Shown: positions 50,570 through 61,424, counted from the first letter of the stretch. The stretch is 64,000 nt of DNA from Chelydra serpentina (GCA_037349315.1 JBAIAC010000272.1:591856-655855), one strand, 5' to 3'. Made by a program: numbers and translations. Notes: generated by a model not told the origin, from the letters alone.

Positions 50570-50912
50570 TGCGCCTTACAGAAAAGTCGGCATCCCCTGT
50601 CAGCGAGGCAACTGGGCAGGTCGCTGACAGAGCTGAGCCCCACCTTACTGCAGCCATCTTTAGAGAAGAACCCCATCCCAGAGTCACCCCTCCCTCCGTC
50701 AGCACCCCCACGGCTGTGGCTCTGAGTGGCAGTAGGGTGATTAGGGGGCGAATCCAGGGCTGGGAGGGGGGTCAGGTCAGCCTGTGAGGAGTAACCAGGT
50801 GGGGCAGACCCAGGGGGAGGCTGTGGGCTGCTGGTCGGTCGTTGGGATCAGAGCTCTAGATCAAAGCTGCACAGCGACCTGACACCCAGGGTTACAAGAC
50901 CGACATAGCGAC
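50570..50912 (+). repeat. Direct segmental duplication S4, right copy
   Basis: Matches 14150-14509; here the sequence continues 'cttaccagcctcgtg' with no LTR. Confidence 0.8.
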
Positions 50913-51350
50913 CCCCTTACCAGCCTCGTGAACCCCAAACCCTAGTTACTCTGGGCACTTAGGAGTCTCTGTCCCTTAATCACTTCTGGGAGCTCCCCAG
51001 CAGGCTGCGGGCGTCAGCCGCCTCCTGCCTCACAGGTGAGACTCTTGGCGCTGTGCAAGCCGCCCCCTCGCTTGCAGGCCCAGGGTAGGAAGCGGGAGGC
51101 CCGGTGCTCGCAGAAGAGGGTTTGATTAATTCACCTCTGTGTTATGGGCACAGCACAGTTCCCCTGGGTCCCTCTGCTGGCTTTTCGTAAGCAGCACCCA
51201 GCGGCCCTGGCTCCAGGCTGGTGCCTTGTGAGCTCTGGCACGGGCAGGGAGCGGTGCAGGGGGCTGGCAGGGGCCCTGGCGAACCAGCTGCTGGGAGGCG
51301 TCTTTGAGGCAGCAAAACAGGGCCCTTAAGAAGCAAAATCAGATTATTCC
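50913..51350. repeat. Spacer related to block S1
   Basis: 51010-51240 contains phrases of the iMet-side of block S1 ('cccctcgcttgcaggccc', 'gtgccttgtgagctctgg'), so parts of S1 exist in more than two places. No gene. Confidence 0.55.
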
Positions 51351-51424
51351 CGTCCCTGGGTGGGCTCGAACCACCAGCCTTTCGGTTAACAGCCAAACGC
51401 GCTGACCCATTGCGCCACAGAGAC
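51351..51424 (-). tRNA. tRNA-Asn(GTT)
   Basis: 74 nt. Acceptor GTCTCTG/CAGGGAC pairs with one wobble, anticodon stem TTTGG/CCGAA with one wobble, loop CTGTTAA gives GTT, T-arm GGTGG/CCACC perfect, A box TGGCGCAATGGG and B box GGTTCGAGCCC good. TTTT 13 nt downstream on the minus strand (AAAA 51335-51338). Looks functional; single copy here. Confidence 0.96.
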
Positions 51425-51469
51425 ACACAGAAACAAAACTGCTGTTACCAAGGCTGCTCCGAGCAGCCG

Positions 51470-51715
51470 GCGCATCTCCCTGCCAGCGCTAGAGCTCACA
51501 GGGCGCTAGGCCAGATGCTGGAGCTGGGGCTGCAGACCCAGCAGGGGGGCGCAGCAGAAGTGGGCTGGGCCCAAAACCCAGTGGCTGATGGATCAAAACC
51601 ATTGTGTGCTAGACCTGCACGTCTTCCTTTTTGCTCTGGGCAATCCAGCAAGGAGCAATCAGCAGAGGGCCAAGAGCCTAGGCCATGTGGCAAGAGGTGG
51701 CTGAGGCGGCGGCCG
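51470..51715 (+). repeat. iMet-flank duplication, second copy
   Basis: Direct match to about 33340-33610, including both flanks of the initiator Met gene. Confidence 0.8.
51540..51611 (+). pseudogene. Initiator tRNA-Met pseudogene
   Basis: 72 nt, clearly related to 33437-33508, but the acceptor AGCAGGG no longer pairs with TGTGTGCT, the anticodon is CAA in loop CCAAAAC, and the B box reads GATCAAAACC. TTTTT follows at about 51629. Confidence 0.88.
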
Positions 51716-51724
51716 GCCAGGGAG

Positions 51725-52900
51725 TTAAATCAGCCCAACCCCCCGAGTCTGGATCAATGTCACAAGGTCCCAGTGTCTCCATGGAAGACAATTTGTTAAA
51801 TCCCAGATGAGTGGAGTTAAATCGGTTCTCAGCCTGAGTCCTTTGCTCTTAATCCCGAGGATATTGTCCCACCATGGGGCCATTTCCCGCCTCTCTTTCA
51901 GACAGAAGCACAATTTTCTCTGCACAGACACAGGAACAGCGAGATCTGTCTCTGTCCCTTGTGCAAAGCAGGGGGGCAAATTCCCTGGACCCGTCCTCTT
52001 CTGCAATGGAACCAATGGACGAGCAGGGGGCCCTGGGCCCATCCAGCCCTGCCAGTGAGATGTTCCCTCCCCTTCTCCTTAGTGCTGCTGTTGTTATTTC
52101 ATGGAGTGTCTGGGATGGGGAAAAGCTGAGTTCACTCCAGGTGGACGGAAAAAAGGACCCTGAAAATCTCAGGCCCTCAGGGAAAACCCAACCGCTGCTA
52201 CTGGGGTCGCTGAGGTGCTGGAGATCTGCACGGGACAGGGACTGTGTGAACTGTCCAGGTGGGGAATGAATAACAATCTACAGCTCGATCCACCTCATTC
52301 ACCACCCACACAGGCTAATCACGCTGCAGAGAGACGGGAAACTGGGAGCGATTCTTTGCTGTTCAGCCATAGACACAGTGACCCAATTGCACCGCAGTGA
52401 ATGTGCTGGGGAAAGCTGGACTTTACAGGCCGGTGGAAATAGCCGATCCTAGAAACACCTGGAGCTCCCCACCCCACTTCTGCCACCAGGGGCAGGAGTT
52501 GAGCTGCTCACAGCCCCCCACCACCATGACCTTCCAGCAGGGGGTGGCAGCCCCCCTCCCCCCCCAATACAGGGGAGAGGCTGAGTGTATCTCTGCACCC
52601 TGAGTCCAGGGCACGACTCTCTCTGCCCCACACATAGAATCTGGCCCTGCTGCAAAGTGACCCCAAAGAACCAGCAGCCTCCAGGACAGCAGGATCGGCC
52701 TCAGAGCAGGGACTGTGTCCCCCATGCTGCTGTGAGGCCACTGGATGCTCTGGAGACAGGAGGGCTCTGAGTGTAACTCAGCAGAAACACAGCCCAGCAG
52801 GGGATGTAGCTCAGTGGTAGAGCTCATGCTTTGCATGTATGAGGCCCTGGGTTCAATCCCCAGCATCTCCAAGTTCTCTTTTCACCCTGCTGCTTTGCTC
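51725..52900 (-). repeat. Inverted segmental duplication S9, right copy
   Basis: See 41640-42980. Confidence 0.85.
52800..52871 (+). tRNA. tRNA-Ala(TGC)
   Basis: 72 nt. Acceptor GGGGATG/CATCTCC, anticodon stem CATGC/GTATG, loop TTTGCAT (TGC), T-arm CTGGG/CCCAG, A box TAGCTCAGTGG and B box GGTTCAATCCC all sound. TTTT at 52879-52882. Looks functional; the better of the two Ala copies. Confidence 0.96.
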
Positions 52901-53846
52901 ACGCCCAGAGGGGAGGCTCCCCAGCAGTCTCCCTGCAGGAGTTTCAATCCTGCTCAGTGAGGGGCAAGTGCCAATTGCAGGGAAGCTCTGTAGGGGTTTC
53001 TGCTCCTAAGTCACCTGGGTACTTTTAAGATTCCCACCCGCTGTGCTGCTTGGGATGATGCGGATGAGGGAGGAGAAGGGAATGGGAGGGGAAAGTCCCA
53101 TCTGCACAGACTGAGAGGCCAGGAAACGGAGGGGCTGTCAGTGTTCAGAGAGGAGAGAGGTCAGTGATACAGACTCTCTGAGACAGAGACTGACTGGGGC
53201 TCCTCTCGGCACGGCCCCAATGGGGAAGGAAAGAGGTGGGGGGAGGGGAAGTAGACAGGCAGAAGGAGTCAAATGGGGCTAAACCGGAATAGAGATTTTC
53301 TTCCAGTTAAAATGTCCTGAAGTCTCGTCGGTGAAAAGCCCCATCTGGAGCGAGGTGTGAACCAGCAGCCTGTCAACGCCTAGGCAAAGGGGTGACCCCC
53401 AGAGACTGAGAGCTGCCGACTGCCCCACGGGGGCTAAGACGCACCTGCCGTGGTGCCCCTGGTTGGTGCAAAGGAAACTCTTGCCGGGGTGCTGAGTTCA
53501 GGCCTTACCCGGAGCCCTGGTGTCTATTCCCCATGTAGCTTCCCCACTTGCTTTGCCTCATTCCCGTGGAAAGTGCCGTACCAGGGTAATGGGAGTAAGT
53601 TCTAAACTGGGGAGGTTGGTGCAAAGCTTGGGAACTCCCCTCCCCCCGCTCCCCTGTGCTGCCGTTAGCTCTGGGTGGGTTGTTCCCGGGCAGGGAGAAT
53701 CGATTTATTTGCTGCTGAGAAAGCTGCCAGGACAGGTCTGTGGGCACCAGATCTCCTGGCTCCTCCCAGCACAGCCCAGGCTCCATCCCTGCCCCAGTCA
53801 CTGCTGGAGGAGGGTCCTAGACGCACTGAGCCTGAGGCTTTTCCCA
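52901..53846. other. Spacer, no gene recognised
   Basis: Unique-looking, GC-moderate sequence. 53330-53400 has loop-like phrases but does not fold into a tRNA I recognise. Confidence 0.4.
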
Positions 53847-53919
53847 GCCTTCTTAGCGCAGTCAGCAGCGCGTCAGTCTCATAATCTGAAGGTCCTGAGG
53901 TCAAGCCTCAGAGACGGCA
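53847..53919 (+). tRNA. Elongator tRNA-Met(CAT)
   Basis: 73 nt. Anticodon stem TCAGT/ATCTGA region with loop CTCATAA gives CAT, D-arm TTAGCGCAGTCAGCAG typical of elongator Met. Two defects: a T-C mismatch in the acceptor (pair 4) and T54 changed to G (GAGGTCAAGCC), inside the B box. TTTT at 53925-53928. Activity doubtful. Confidence 0.85.
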
Positions 53920-54461
53920 GCTGCTTTTGCTCCCGGCTTCACATTTTCTAAAGGAAATCAGAGAAGAGAGACTAGAGCGGAGTGGTTTCTAGACCCCTCC
54001 CATCCAGCTCACACACACACAGACTTTTCGAAGGCGTTAACTTTTCCTTCTCCTTTCTGACTCTTCACTGCAGCTGGAAATAGGGATTCGTAGAGGCCCC
54101 GTTCCCAAAGCTCACACCCACAGGGCCATGGGAACGCTGGGGGCTGCCAGGTTGCTGTGGGCAAGTCGTGAAAGTGACACACAAACAATCCAGTGGGGCC
54201 AGTGCCCCCCATGCTCCCCCCCAAGCAGCTTTGTCTCTTGCTGAGTGTGATGCTGAGACTCCCCGGCCTCCGCATCCTCGACCCCCACTGGAGGCCGGTT
54301 CCTTCGACCCCTGTTCAGAGTTCAGCCCCCAGCCGGTGCAGCCCGGCCCAGCCACTCACCCTCTGCCCCAGGAGAGCCAGCGGGTGGGCTGCACCCACAG
54401 GCAGAGACCTGATACTGCTCCCCTCCGAGCAGCAGCCGCAGCTGTGGGCAGCTAATCCCCG
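53920..54461. other. Spacer, no gene recognised
   Basis: Contains a short (CA)n at about 54010. Nothing else recognised. Confidence 0.4.
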
Positions 54462-55462
54462 TCTGGCTGCCAGGGGATCCAGCTAGGAGAGGAGCTGGGG
54501 GATCTGCAGGTTTTGCAGTGGGGAGCATGGCCAGGCCAGTGGGGCTGTCTCAGGAGTCCCAGGGGGCTTGGCCAGTGGGGAGGCTCTAGGGCACATGTTG
54601 GGGGCAGGGTGTGGCATTAGGGATACAGGATGTGAGGCTGGTTAACATGGAACTGCACAAAAACCTCCCCCTTTGCTCCAGCTAAAGGCCCTGCTTTGGC
54701 CTCTCCCTGATTCATGAAAATCTCCATCTCTCCCCCGGCTCTCAGACACCCCCTCTTCCCCAGGGGTATTTTCATGGGTTCTTCTTTTTTTCATGAGCTC
54801 GTACAAATAGTTTTGCCATGGAAATGATCCAGTACATTTAAAAGGAGAAAACCAATCCCACAACACGTGTGTATCTCCTCCCCCAGACAGAGTGTGGGTC
54901 TGAATCTTTCTACTGTCCAGTCTGGGCAGGCAGAGTCACCCCCACATTCACTGCACGTCGGGCCCAGGACTTGCGCCCAGCAGTTCTTGGGGCTGTGGGG
55001 AGAACCGAGCGTCACGGGCAGCAGCGAGGGAGGGCGGCTGGGACTGAGCTGTCTGGGGAATAGTTTAATCCGTAGCTGTTTTTCAGAGGATTAAATCAAT
55101 GCAGCTTCTACTGCTCCGTCTCTCCCCAGGAAACAACGGTTCTGGGCGAGGTGCCCAAACCAGCTACCAGTAAGAAGTGAAATGAAATGGCCACACGATG
55201 GCGACAGAACCTAAGACACGAGAAGCCAGGTTCTTGGGCAATGTGCTTTGAAGCTGACAAAGGAGATGTTTCCTCTTTGACCCCTCACCCCCCCCTCTAA
55301 TCCACTAGACCCCCCCGTTCCTCCCACAGCCAGGAGTACAACCCGGAGGGGGAGAGAGAGAGAGAGAGAGATTAGCTAGTGGTTCTAGATCTAATTGTTA
55401 AACGTGGCATCTTGTCTTTTCCTCTGAAACGATCCTGTGTAGTTTTGTCTGTATAACATCTG

Positions 55463-55670
55463 CCGGTGCCCCTCACTCCCGACCCGCAGCCCCTTCTATC
55501 CCAGCCCTGAGCTCCCCAGTCACTTGTCTGCCGGTGCCCCTCACTCCCGACCCGCAGCCCCTTCTATCCCGGCCCTGAGCTCCCCAGTCACCGCTCTACC
55601 GGTGCCCCTCACTCCCGACCCGCAGCCCCTTCTATCCCGGCCCTGAGCTCCCCAGTCACCGCTCTGCCCC
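55463..55670. repeat. 68-bp tandem repeat, about 3 units
   Basis: Same unit as 44099-44375. Confidence 0.9.
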
Positions 55671-56391
55671 TGTCACGGAGTCCCAGGGCGATGCTCTGGA
55701 ACTGCTGCCTACGAAGCCAGTCAGGACTCTGGAGGAGCCTCCTCGCTGAGCCGACTGTCTCCAGGGCAAGAAGCTTCCCCAGCTTCGACCTTCCTGGGTC
55801 TGACCCCGGAGCGTTCAGCATCCCCTTGTTCACCCAGCGAGTCCGCCCGGGTGAGGCTCCTGGGGAAGGCAGTGGGCCCTGCCCCCCAACTCCACCGTCA
55901 GACGTGACTCTCAGCCAGCCAGTGAAACAGAAGGTTTATTACACAACAGGAACAGGGTCTAAACCAGAGCTTGTAGGTACAGAGAACAGGACCCCTCAGT
56001 CAGGTCCATCTTGGGGGGTGGGGAGGCCAGAGCCCATCTGGACCTCCCTCCATGTCCCCAGCCAGCTCCAAACTCTCCAGCCCCACCTCTGCCTTTGTCT
56101 CCTTCCTGGGCCAGGAGACCGCCTGATCCCTTTGTTCCCCAAACCCTTCAGGCGGCACATTTGCAGGGAAGGGGCCCAGGCCAGCAGTTGCCAGGAGACA
56201 GGGTGTCGGCCATTCTGTGTCATCACACTGGCCCTCTAGGGCTTTGCAACAATCACACCTAGAGACTTATTCCACCACCTAGAGTCTTAAGAAATGCAGA
56301 GGGGAAACTGAGGCATAGGGGAAACTGAGGCACCAACACAGTATTCAGAGGAAACATTAGGAACAGTCCCACTTTGTTACACCCTCTCTAA
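55671..56391 (-). mobile_element. Solo LTR, family A (copy 4)
   Basis: TGTCACGGAG at 55671 (3' end on the minus strand) to ...TTTGTTACA at 56391 (5' end). Keeps the complete 3' end lost in copies 2 and 3. Poly(A) signal on the minus strand near 55935. Confidence 0.78.
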
Positions 56392-56654
56392 ATGTTTCTT
56401 TAAATCACTTGGTGGTGGCAGTGTACCGTTCAAGGACAAAAGGGATTTGTGCCTTGGGGCAGTTTTTATCCTAAGCTGGTAAAACTAAGCTTCGGGGGTC
56501 TTTCAGGCAGGTGCCCATGACTGTACCCCAGAGTTCAGAGGGAACCCTGACAACCTCCTTCCTGGGCCTGTAGCTGAAGCCAGAGCAGCCAAGAAGAGAC
56601 TCCAGCCCTGAAGAAAGCCAGACATTCAGGACAATGCGGAAAGTGCACAAAGTA

Positions 56655-56727
56655 CAACCATGAAGGGACTCGAACCCTCAATCTTCTGATCCGAAGTCAG
56701 ACGCCTTATCCATTAGGCCACACGGTC
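56655..56727 (-). tRNA. tRNA-Arg(TCG)
   Basis: 73 nt. Anticodon stem TCTGA/TCAGA, loop CTTCGGA (TCG), T-arm GAGGG/CCCTT, A box TGGCCTAATGG all good; acceptor GACCGTG/CATGGTT pairs using two G-U pairs. Of the five Arg copies it is the closest to the usual vertebrate gene (it keeps 'ggataaggcg' where the others have 'ggatcaggcg'). No T4 immediately downstream. Confidence 0.94.
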
Positions 56728-57101
56728 ACATGGGAAAAGTCTCTCCAAGCACTTCTTTAGAGAAGATGGACACTGTGTTACTCAGGTCATCTACGGAGGG
56801 GGCAGAGACACTCTGGGCACAAGGAGTCGAGTTCCCAGCGAGATGTGAGACTCAGTTCCATGGAGCCAGGGGCAGGATTTGGTCGGGAGGCTTAAGCATG
56901 GGGGATTGGGGGGCAGAGGACGGACCGGCTGTCTAGGTGCAGAGATTTAGTGGCACTGGGGCACAGGAGGGAGGAGGAGGAGGAGGAATCCTGCTGATGG
57001 GCTGTGGCCGTGGAGAAAAAGAGGAAGGGCTCCTGGGACTTTTTTTGCCTTTCTTTTACCTGCCTGCTCTTGTGGTTACAGCAGGTAACTACACTCGCTA
57101 A

Positions 57102-57167
57102 ACTGGACTAGTTCTGTCAGTAAAGCATCAAGTTCTTAGTTCAGGGTTCAAGCCCCATGTCTGGGCA
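57102..57167 (+). pseudogene. tRNA-Lys(CTT)-derived pseudogene
   Basis: Third copy of the 29361/45788 type, further mutated ('tagttctgtcagtaaagcat'). Confidence 0.65.
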
Positions 57168-57444
57168 CTCAGCTTTTTAAGTTCCCTTGTGTGCCAGAAG
57201 CCAAATGATCCCTGGTGGTGTCCAGAGCCACCCCTGGGTTCCCAGAGGCCCTGGCCATTTCCTGGACAGGCCCCTTGCTCCTGCTGAGTCCTTAGGAGTC
57301 AGGAGAGAGGCTCAAACCCACAGGAGAAGGCCCAGACAGCGCAGTCTGGGGCTGGCAGGAAGCGCTGTGGGGCCAGGTGCTGAGAGACCCGAGGGGAGAG
57401 AGGGAGAGAAGCGATGAGGACAGAGTGCCAGTGTAAAGGGGGTT

Positions 57445-58010
57445 TGTGACAAACTAGGACTGTTGTTAAGGTTTCCCTGAGTACTGTGTGGGTGCCTCGG
57501 TTTCCCCTATGCAGTGCTTGAGTTTCTAGGTGGTGGGACAACGGTGCATGATTGTTACAAAGCCCTAGAAGGCAGAGGCCTGGACACAGAGAATGGCTCT
57601 GTCTCCTGGCAACAGATGGCCCGGCCCCTCCCCCGGCAAAGGTATGAGCTGAAGGTGTGGGAACAAAGGGATCAGGTGACCTCCTGGCCCGGGAAGCAGA
57701 CAAAGGGGGAGGAGGGGCTGGAGAGTTTCAGTTTGGAGCTGGCCGGAGAAGAGGGGAGAGAGGCAGACAGGGTCTGGCCTCCCTGCCCCGTTTGGAGCTG
57801 TGGGGCGAAATGCAGGGAGCCCCAGGCTGGGGTCTAAGCTCCCTGCCCCCCGGAAGGACCCGACTGAGGGGTCCTGGATGTACTGACAAGCTCTGGTTGG
57901 GCTGTGTTCCTGGCATCTCTAATAAACCTTCTGTTCTACTGGCTGGCTGAGACTCCCAGTGAATCCGGGGAAGAGGGGTGCAGGGCCGGACTCCCCTATA
58001 CTCCGTGACA
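57445..58010 (+). mobile_element. Solo LTR, family A-related, with perfect target duplication
   Basis: Starts TGTGACAAACTAGG at 57445, ends CTCCGTGACA at 58010, AATAAA at about 57920. Flanked on both sides by 'gggtt' (57440-57444, 58011-58015), an exact 5-bp target-site duplication. 566 bp. No internal retroelement genes. Confidence 0.92.
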
Positions 58011-58639
58011 GGGTTCTGGTCCTGCTAGTGTAGCAAACTTTCCTGGCTTATCCACGACCCCGGTGGAATGGGCTAGAGAAAGGCCCTGAGTCCCCACTCC
58101 CACTCCCTCACCCAGAGGCAGCCTGATCTCGAGGACTCTCTGTCTACTCTCGTGTGTGGCAGAGTCCTCGTGACCCCGACAAGGCTGGGCCCAGGACCCC
58201 TGGGGGGCTCGACCCCCAGTCTTGTTGTGGTCACTTAGAACAGGGGCTGGGGTGTCCCCACTCTGGGGTTCTCTCTCCGCTCTGGATGCTTCCCTGACCC
58301 ATGGATCGTTGTATGTGCTTCAAGCAAATCCAATGGGTTAAAGAGCAATCGATTTAAACCATAAGGAAAATGGGAACGGTTCAAGGGAAACACGTCACCT
58401 CGTTCTGTGGCTCAGGGATATCGCAAACAGCGTCTCTGGGACAGACGGGACGTTCACAGTCTCCCCCTCACATGGCCCAGGCCCTGGCTGTGGTGCAGGG
58501 ATGCCACCGGTCGGACACGTGCTCTGGCGGTGGCCCCATGCCCTCAGGCTCTAGATGGCAGGACCCTTCCTCCCAGCATCGGCCCCCATGTCGGGGTTCT
58601 GATCCCACATTGAGGGCACGGAGGGAGCCTCACTCAGCC
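58011..58639. other. Spacer, no gene recognised
   Basis: Unique-looking sequence; a 160-codon plus-strand frame (58370-58852) runs into duplication S6 and is not supported. Confidence 0.4.
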
Positions 58640-59325
58640 CTCGTCTACCCCAGCTCTTCCCCAACCCTACCCTCAGCCTGGGCCCCGGGCTCCTGGCCCA
58701 GCCTCGTTCCCCTTACCCCTGTCCGCTCCCCTCTCCCTAGGAAGCCATGGCCCTGCTCCCAGCCCCGGTTCTCAACCACGGCTTCCGAAGGGCCGCAGAC
58801 ACGGACAAGACGGCACAGTGTGAAAAGTTTGGGGATCGCTGGATTAGGGTGACGTCCTCAATCACTTCTATGCAGTGCAATAAAAGGTATTTCTCACCCA
58901 CCTCGCCCCTCCATCAGGACGGACTCGGTATGTTCTGCCGCCCTTCACTCGGACAGGAAGGAGAATAACATTTCATTCCACTCAATGCTACAGTGATTTG
59001 TAACCCAACACCAGCCAGAACTGGTTCCTTTGGCAAAGCGACCCCAGCATGCTGTATACCCAGGCCGAGTAGGAGTGTCTGTGCACACATGGCCTGGTCC
59101 TGACGTCTTTCCCCAGCTCATCACTCGATGTGAGGTGGGAGCTCATCCAGACCCTGCTTACACTTAGTATTTAAAAACTCCTGATTGCCCCTATCTCTGC
59201 TGGCCTTTGATTTCTGCTCCTGTCCTTTTTTTGACAGCTCAGATGAGGTGGCTGAGTGGTTATGGTGATGGATGCTAATCCATTGTGCTTTGCATGCATG
59301 GGTTCAAATCCCATCCTCATCAGAT
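58640..59325 (+). repeat. Inverted segmental duplication S6, right copy
   Basis: Reverse complement of 20200-20920, including the Ser(GCT) gene. Confidence 0.85.
59242..59322 (+). tRNA. tRNA-Ser(GCT), six-base anticodon loop
   Basis: 81 nt. Acceptor GATGAGG/CCTCATC 7/7; the anticodon stem ATGGA/TCCAT is perfect but encloses only TGCTAA, a six-base loop, instead of CTGCTAA. B box GGTTCAAATCC good; A box TGGCTGAGTGG good, though the D loop has GGTTATGG. No T4 before 59367. Sister of 20200, which has the same shortening. Confidence 0.85.
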
Positions 59326-59334
59326 GAATTTAAT

Positions 59335-60170
59335 CTTCTCCTTCCTTTAGAAGCAACCATCTCCCCTTTTGGTACAATGAGAGACCAAAGGGTAGGAATA
59401 AATGGTAAATTTTCACAATGGAGAGGGGTAACTAGTGGTGTTCCCCAAGGGTCAGTCCTAGGACCAATCCTATTCGACTTATTCATAAATGATTTGGAAG
59501 AAGGGGTAAACAGTGAGGTGGCAAAGTTTGCAGATGATACTAAGCTGCTCAAGATAGTTAAGACCAAAGCAGACTGTGAAGAACTACAAAAGATCTCACA
59601 AAACTAAATGATTGGGCAATAAAATGGCGAATGACATTTAATGTGGCTAAATGTAAAGTAATGCACATTGGAAAAAATAACCCCAACTATACATACAATA
59701 TGATGGGGGCTAATTTAGCTACAACTAATCAGGAAAAAGATCTTGGAGTCATCGTGGATGATTCTCTAAAGATGTCCATGCAGTGTGCAGCGGCAGTCAA
59801 AAAAGCAAACGGGATGTTAGGAATAATTTAAAAAGGGATAGAGAATAAGACGGAGAATATCTTACTGCCCCTATACAAATCCATAGTGCGCCCACATCTT
59901 GAATACTGCGTACAATTGTAGTCTCATCTCAAAAAGGATATACTGGCATTAGAAAAGGTTCAGAGAAGGGCAACTAAAATGATTAGGGGTCTGGAATGGG
60001 TCCCATATGAGGAGAGATTAAAGAGGCTAGGACTTTTTAGCTTGGAAAAGAGGAGACTAAGGGGGGTATGATAGAGGTATATAAATTTATGAGTGGTGTG
60101 GAGGAAGTGAATAAGGAAAAGTTATTTACTTGTTCCCATACTATAAGAACTAGGGGCTTTGTGCATTACC
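59335..60170 (+). mobile_element. Old CR1 LINE fragment with RT remnants
   Basis: Contains [17 protein letters not shown] and KFADDTKL (59430-59550), then LGVIVDDSLKMSMQC and KKANGMLGII in a shifted frame (59631-59831), the 'gaggagagattaaagaggct' region near 60009, and stops at about 60165. At least two frameshifts and several stops. It is distinct in sequence from the young CR1 at 47.6 kb, so a different, older subfamily. It lies about 13 bases after the Ser(GCT) gene. Confidence 0.88.
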
Positions 60171-60860
60171 CCACGTGGCCACCCGGTGTCACTGTCGCTT
60201 GTTCGTTGGGGGCGGGGCGAGAGCAGAAAGTTGTGGGGGTTGCAGAACAGGGTTTAGTTAATTTCACGTCACGATCCCCCCAGGCCCTTTCCCTGCAGAC
60301 ACACACCCGACATTCTGCCATGCTGGGGAAACGCTTCATCTCTTTACTCCAGTGGGGACCTGGCCCCTCCTGCCGGGGCTGAGCCCAGAGACATTTTCCA
60401 GCCTCCCCAGTAATACAGTCTCTGAAGGAAACGCTAGAAAGGAGCAGAAGCAAAGGGGCTGGGCAGGCTCCATAGGGGACACCGGCTCCCCCTGTTCCCT
60501 CCTGGGCCCCGGCCAAGCCCTGCTGCTGGCAGAGAACAGCCGCCCCATCGCCACCCCGGAGGCACCACGTCTCGGGGCTCCCCAAACAGCCCCCACCACC
60601 CCCGACCCCCTTTGGGGAGTGACTCGGGGCAGCAATTCCCCACCCGAACGAGGACAAAGGGCTGCAGATAAACTGGGGGGGGGGGGGAACATCCCAAATC
60701 TGGGGAGAATGTAAATGGCCGTTGGAGACTGATGGAGAAAATGGGGCAAAAGAAGAGACGGGAGAGTCCGTCATTGTGGGATTTTTGTAGCCACGTGGTG
60801 AGGGGAGAGCAAAGGGGAAGAAGCGGAGAGAGAATTGTGATCAGTGTGTGAGAGGGACGT
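60171..60860. other. Spacer, no gene recognised
   Basis: A G-run of 14 is at about 60677. Frames of 100-200 codons on both strands carry no known domain. Confidence 0.4.
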
Positions 60861-60879
60861 GGCACAAGGATGCAAATAG

Positions 60880-61185
60880 AGCGCAGACACACACAGACAC
60901 TGACACACACACACAATGACACACACACTGACAGATACACAATGACACACACACACCGACTCACACACACGGACACACACACACACACTGACACACACAC
61001 ACACAGTAACACACACACACTGACAGATACACAATGACACACACACACCGACTCACACACACACACTGACACACACACAGTAACACACACACACACCCAG
61101 ACACACACACACAGTCAGACACACACACACACCGACACACACGCACACACACACACACACACAGTCAGACACACACACACAGACA
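60880..61185. repeat. (AC)n-rich composite microsatellite
   Basis: Runs of 'acacac' broken by 'tgacacacacacag' and 'aatgacacac' words, some arranged in longer repeats (60905-60955 versus 61020-61060). Minus-strand Cys/Val-rich frames are artefacts. Confidence 0.95.
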
Positions 61186-61424
61186 CTTTTTTCTCCCCCG
61201 GACTTTCCTGGCTCCCAGGGGACGCTCCACCCCCCACGTGTCCCACTGTCCTTCCCCCGCCCGCAGCTCCGGCTCGTCCCCCCGCCGCCCCCGGCCCCAC
61301 ACAGGGGAACCCCCGGCCCCAGGCTCTGTCCCCACCCGGGTCCCGGTGAGCCCAGCAGCTCCGCGATCGCCCCGGCGGCTCCAGCGCTGCCGGCAAACAC
61401 GGGACCCCCCAGGGAGCCGCTTCT

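Larger units (their letters stand above)
44370..50605 (-). repeat. Large inverted segmental duplication S8, right copy
   Basis: See the left copy at 26815-30860. Contains, left to right: LTR (-), Arg (-), Lys remnant (+), block S3 (-), nested MITEs, CR1 insertion, expanded 36-bp minisatellite. Confidence 0.88.
54462..57296 (+). repeat. Direct segmental duplication S10, right copy
   Basis: Matches about 43100-45985. The two stay close except for microsatellite length, number of 68-bp units, the LTR 3' end and tRNA decay. Confidence 0.88.

Noticed and set aside
53330..53400. Possible further tRNA remnant
   Set aside because: Some T-arm-like bases, but I could not build a D-arm or anticodon arm on either strand.
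60434..61158. Cys/Val-rich frames over 60.4-61.2 kb
   Set aside because: Translation of an (AC)n microsatellite.
39374..61180. CRISPR array possibility for the regularly spaced repeats
   Set aside because: Repeats are contiguous tandem minisatellites without unique spacers, in vertebrate nuclear DNA.
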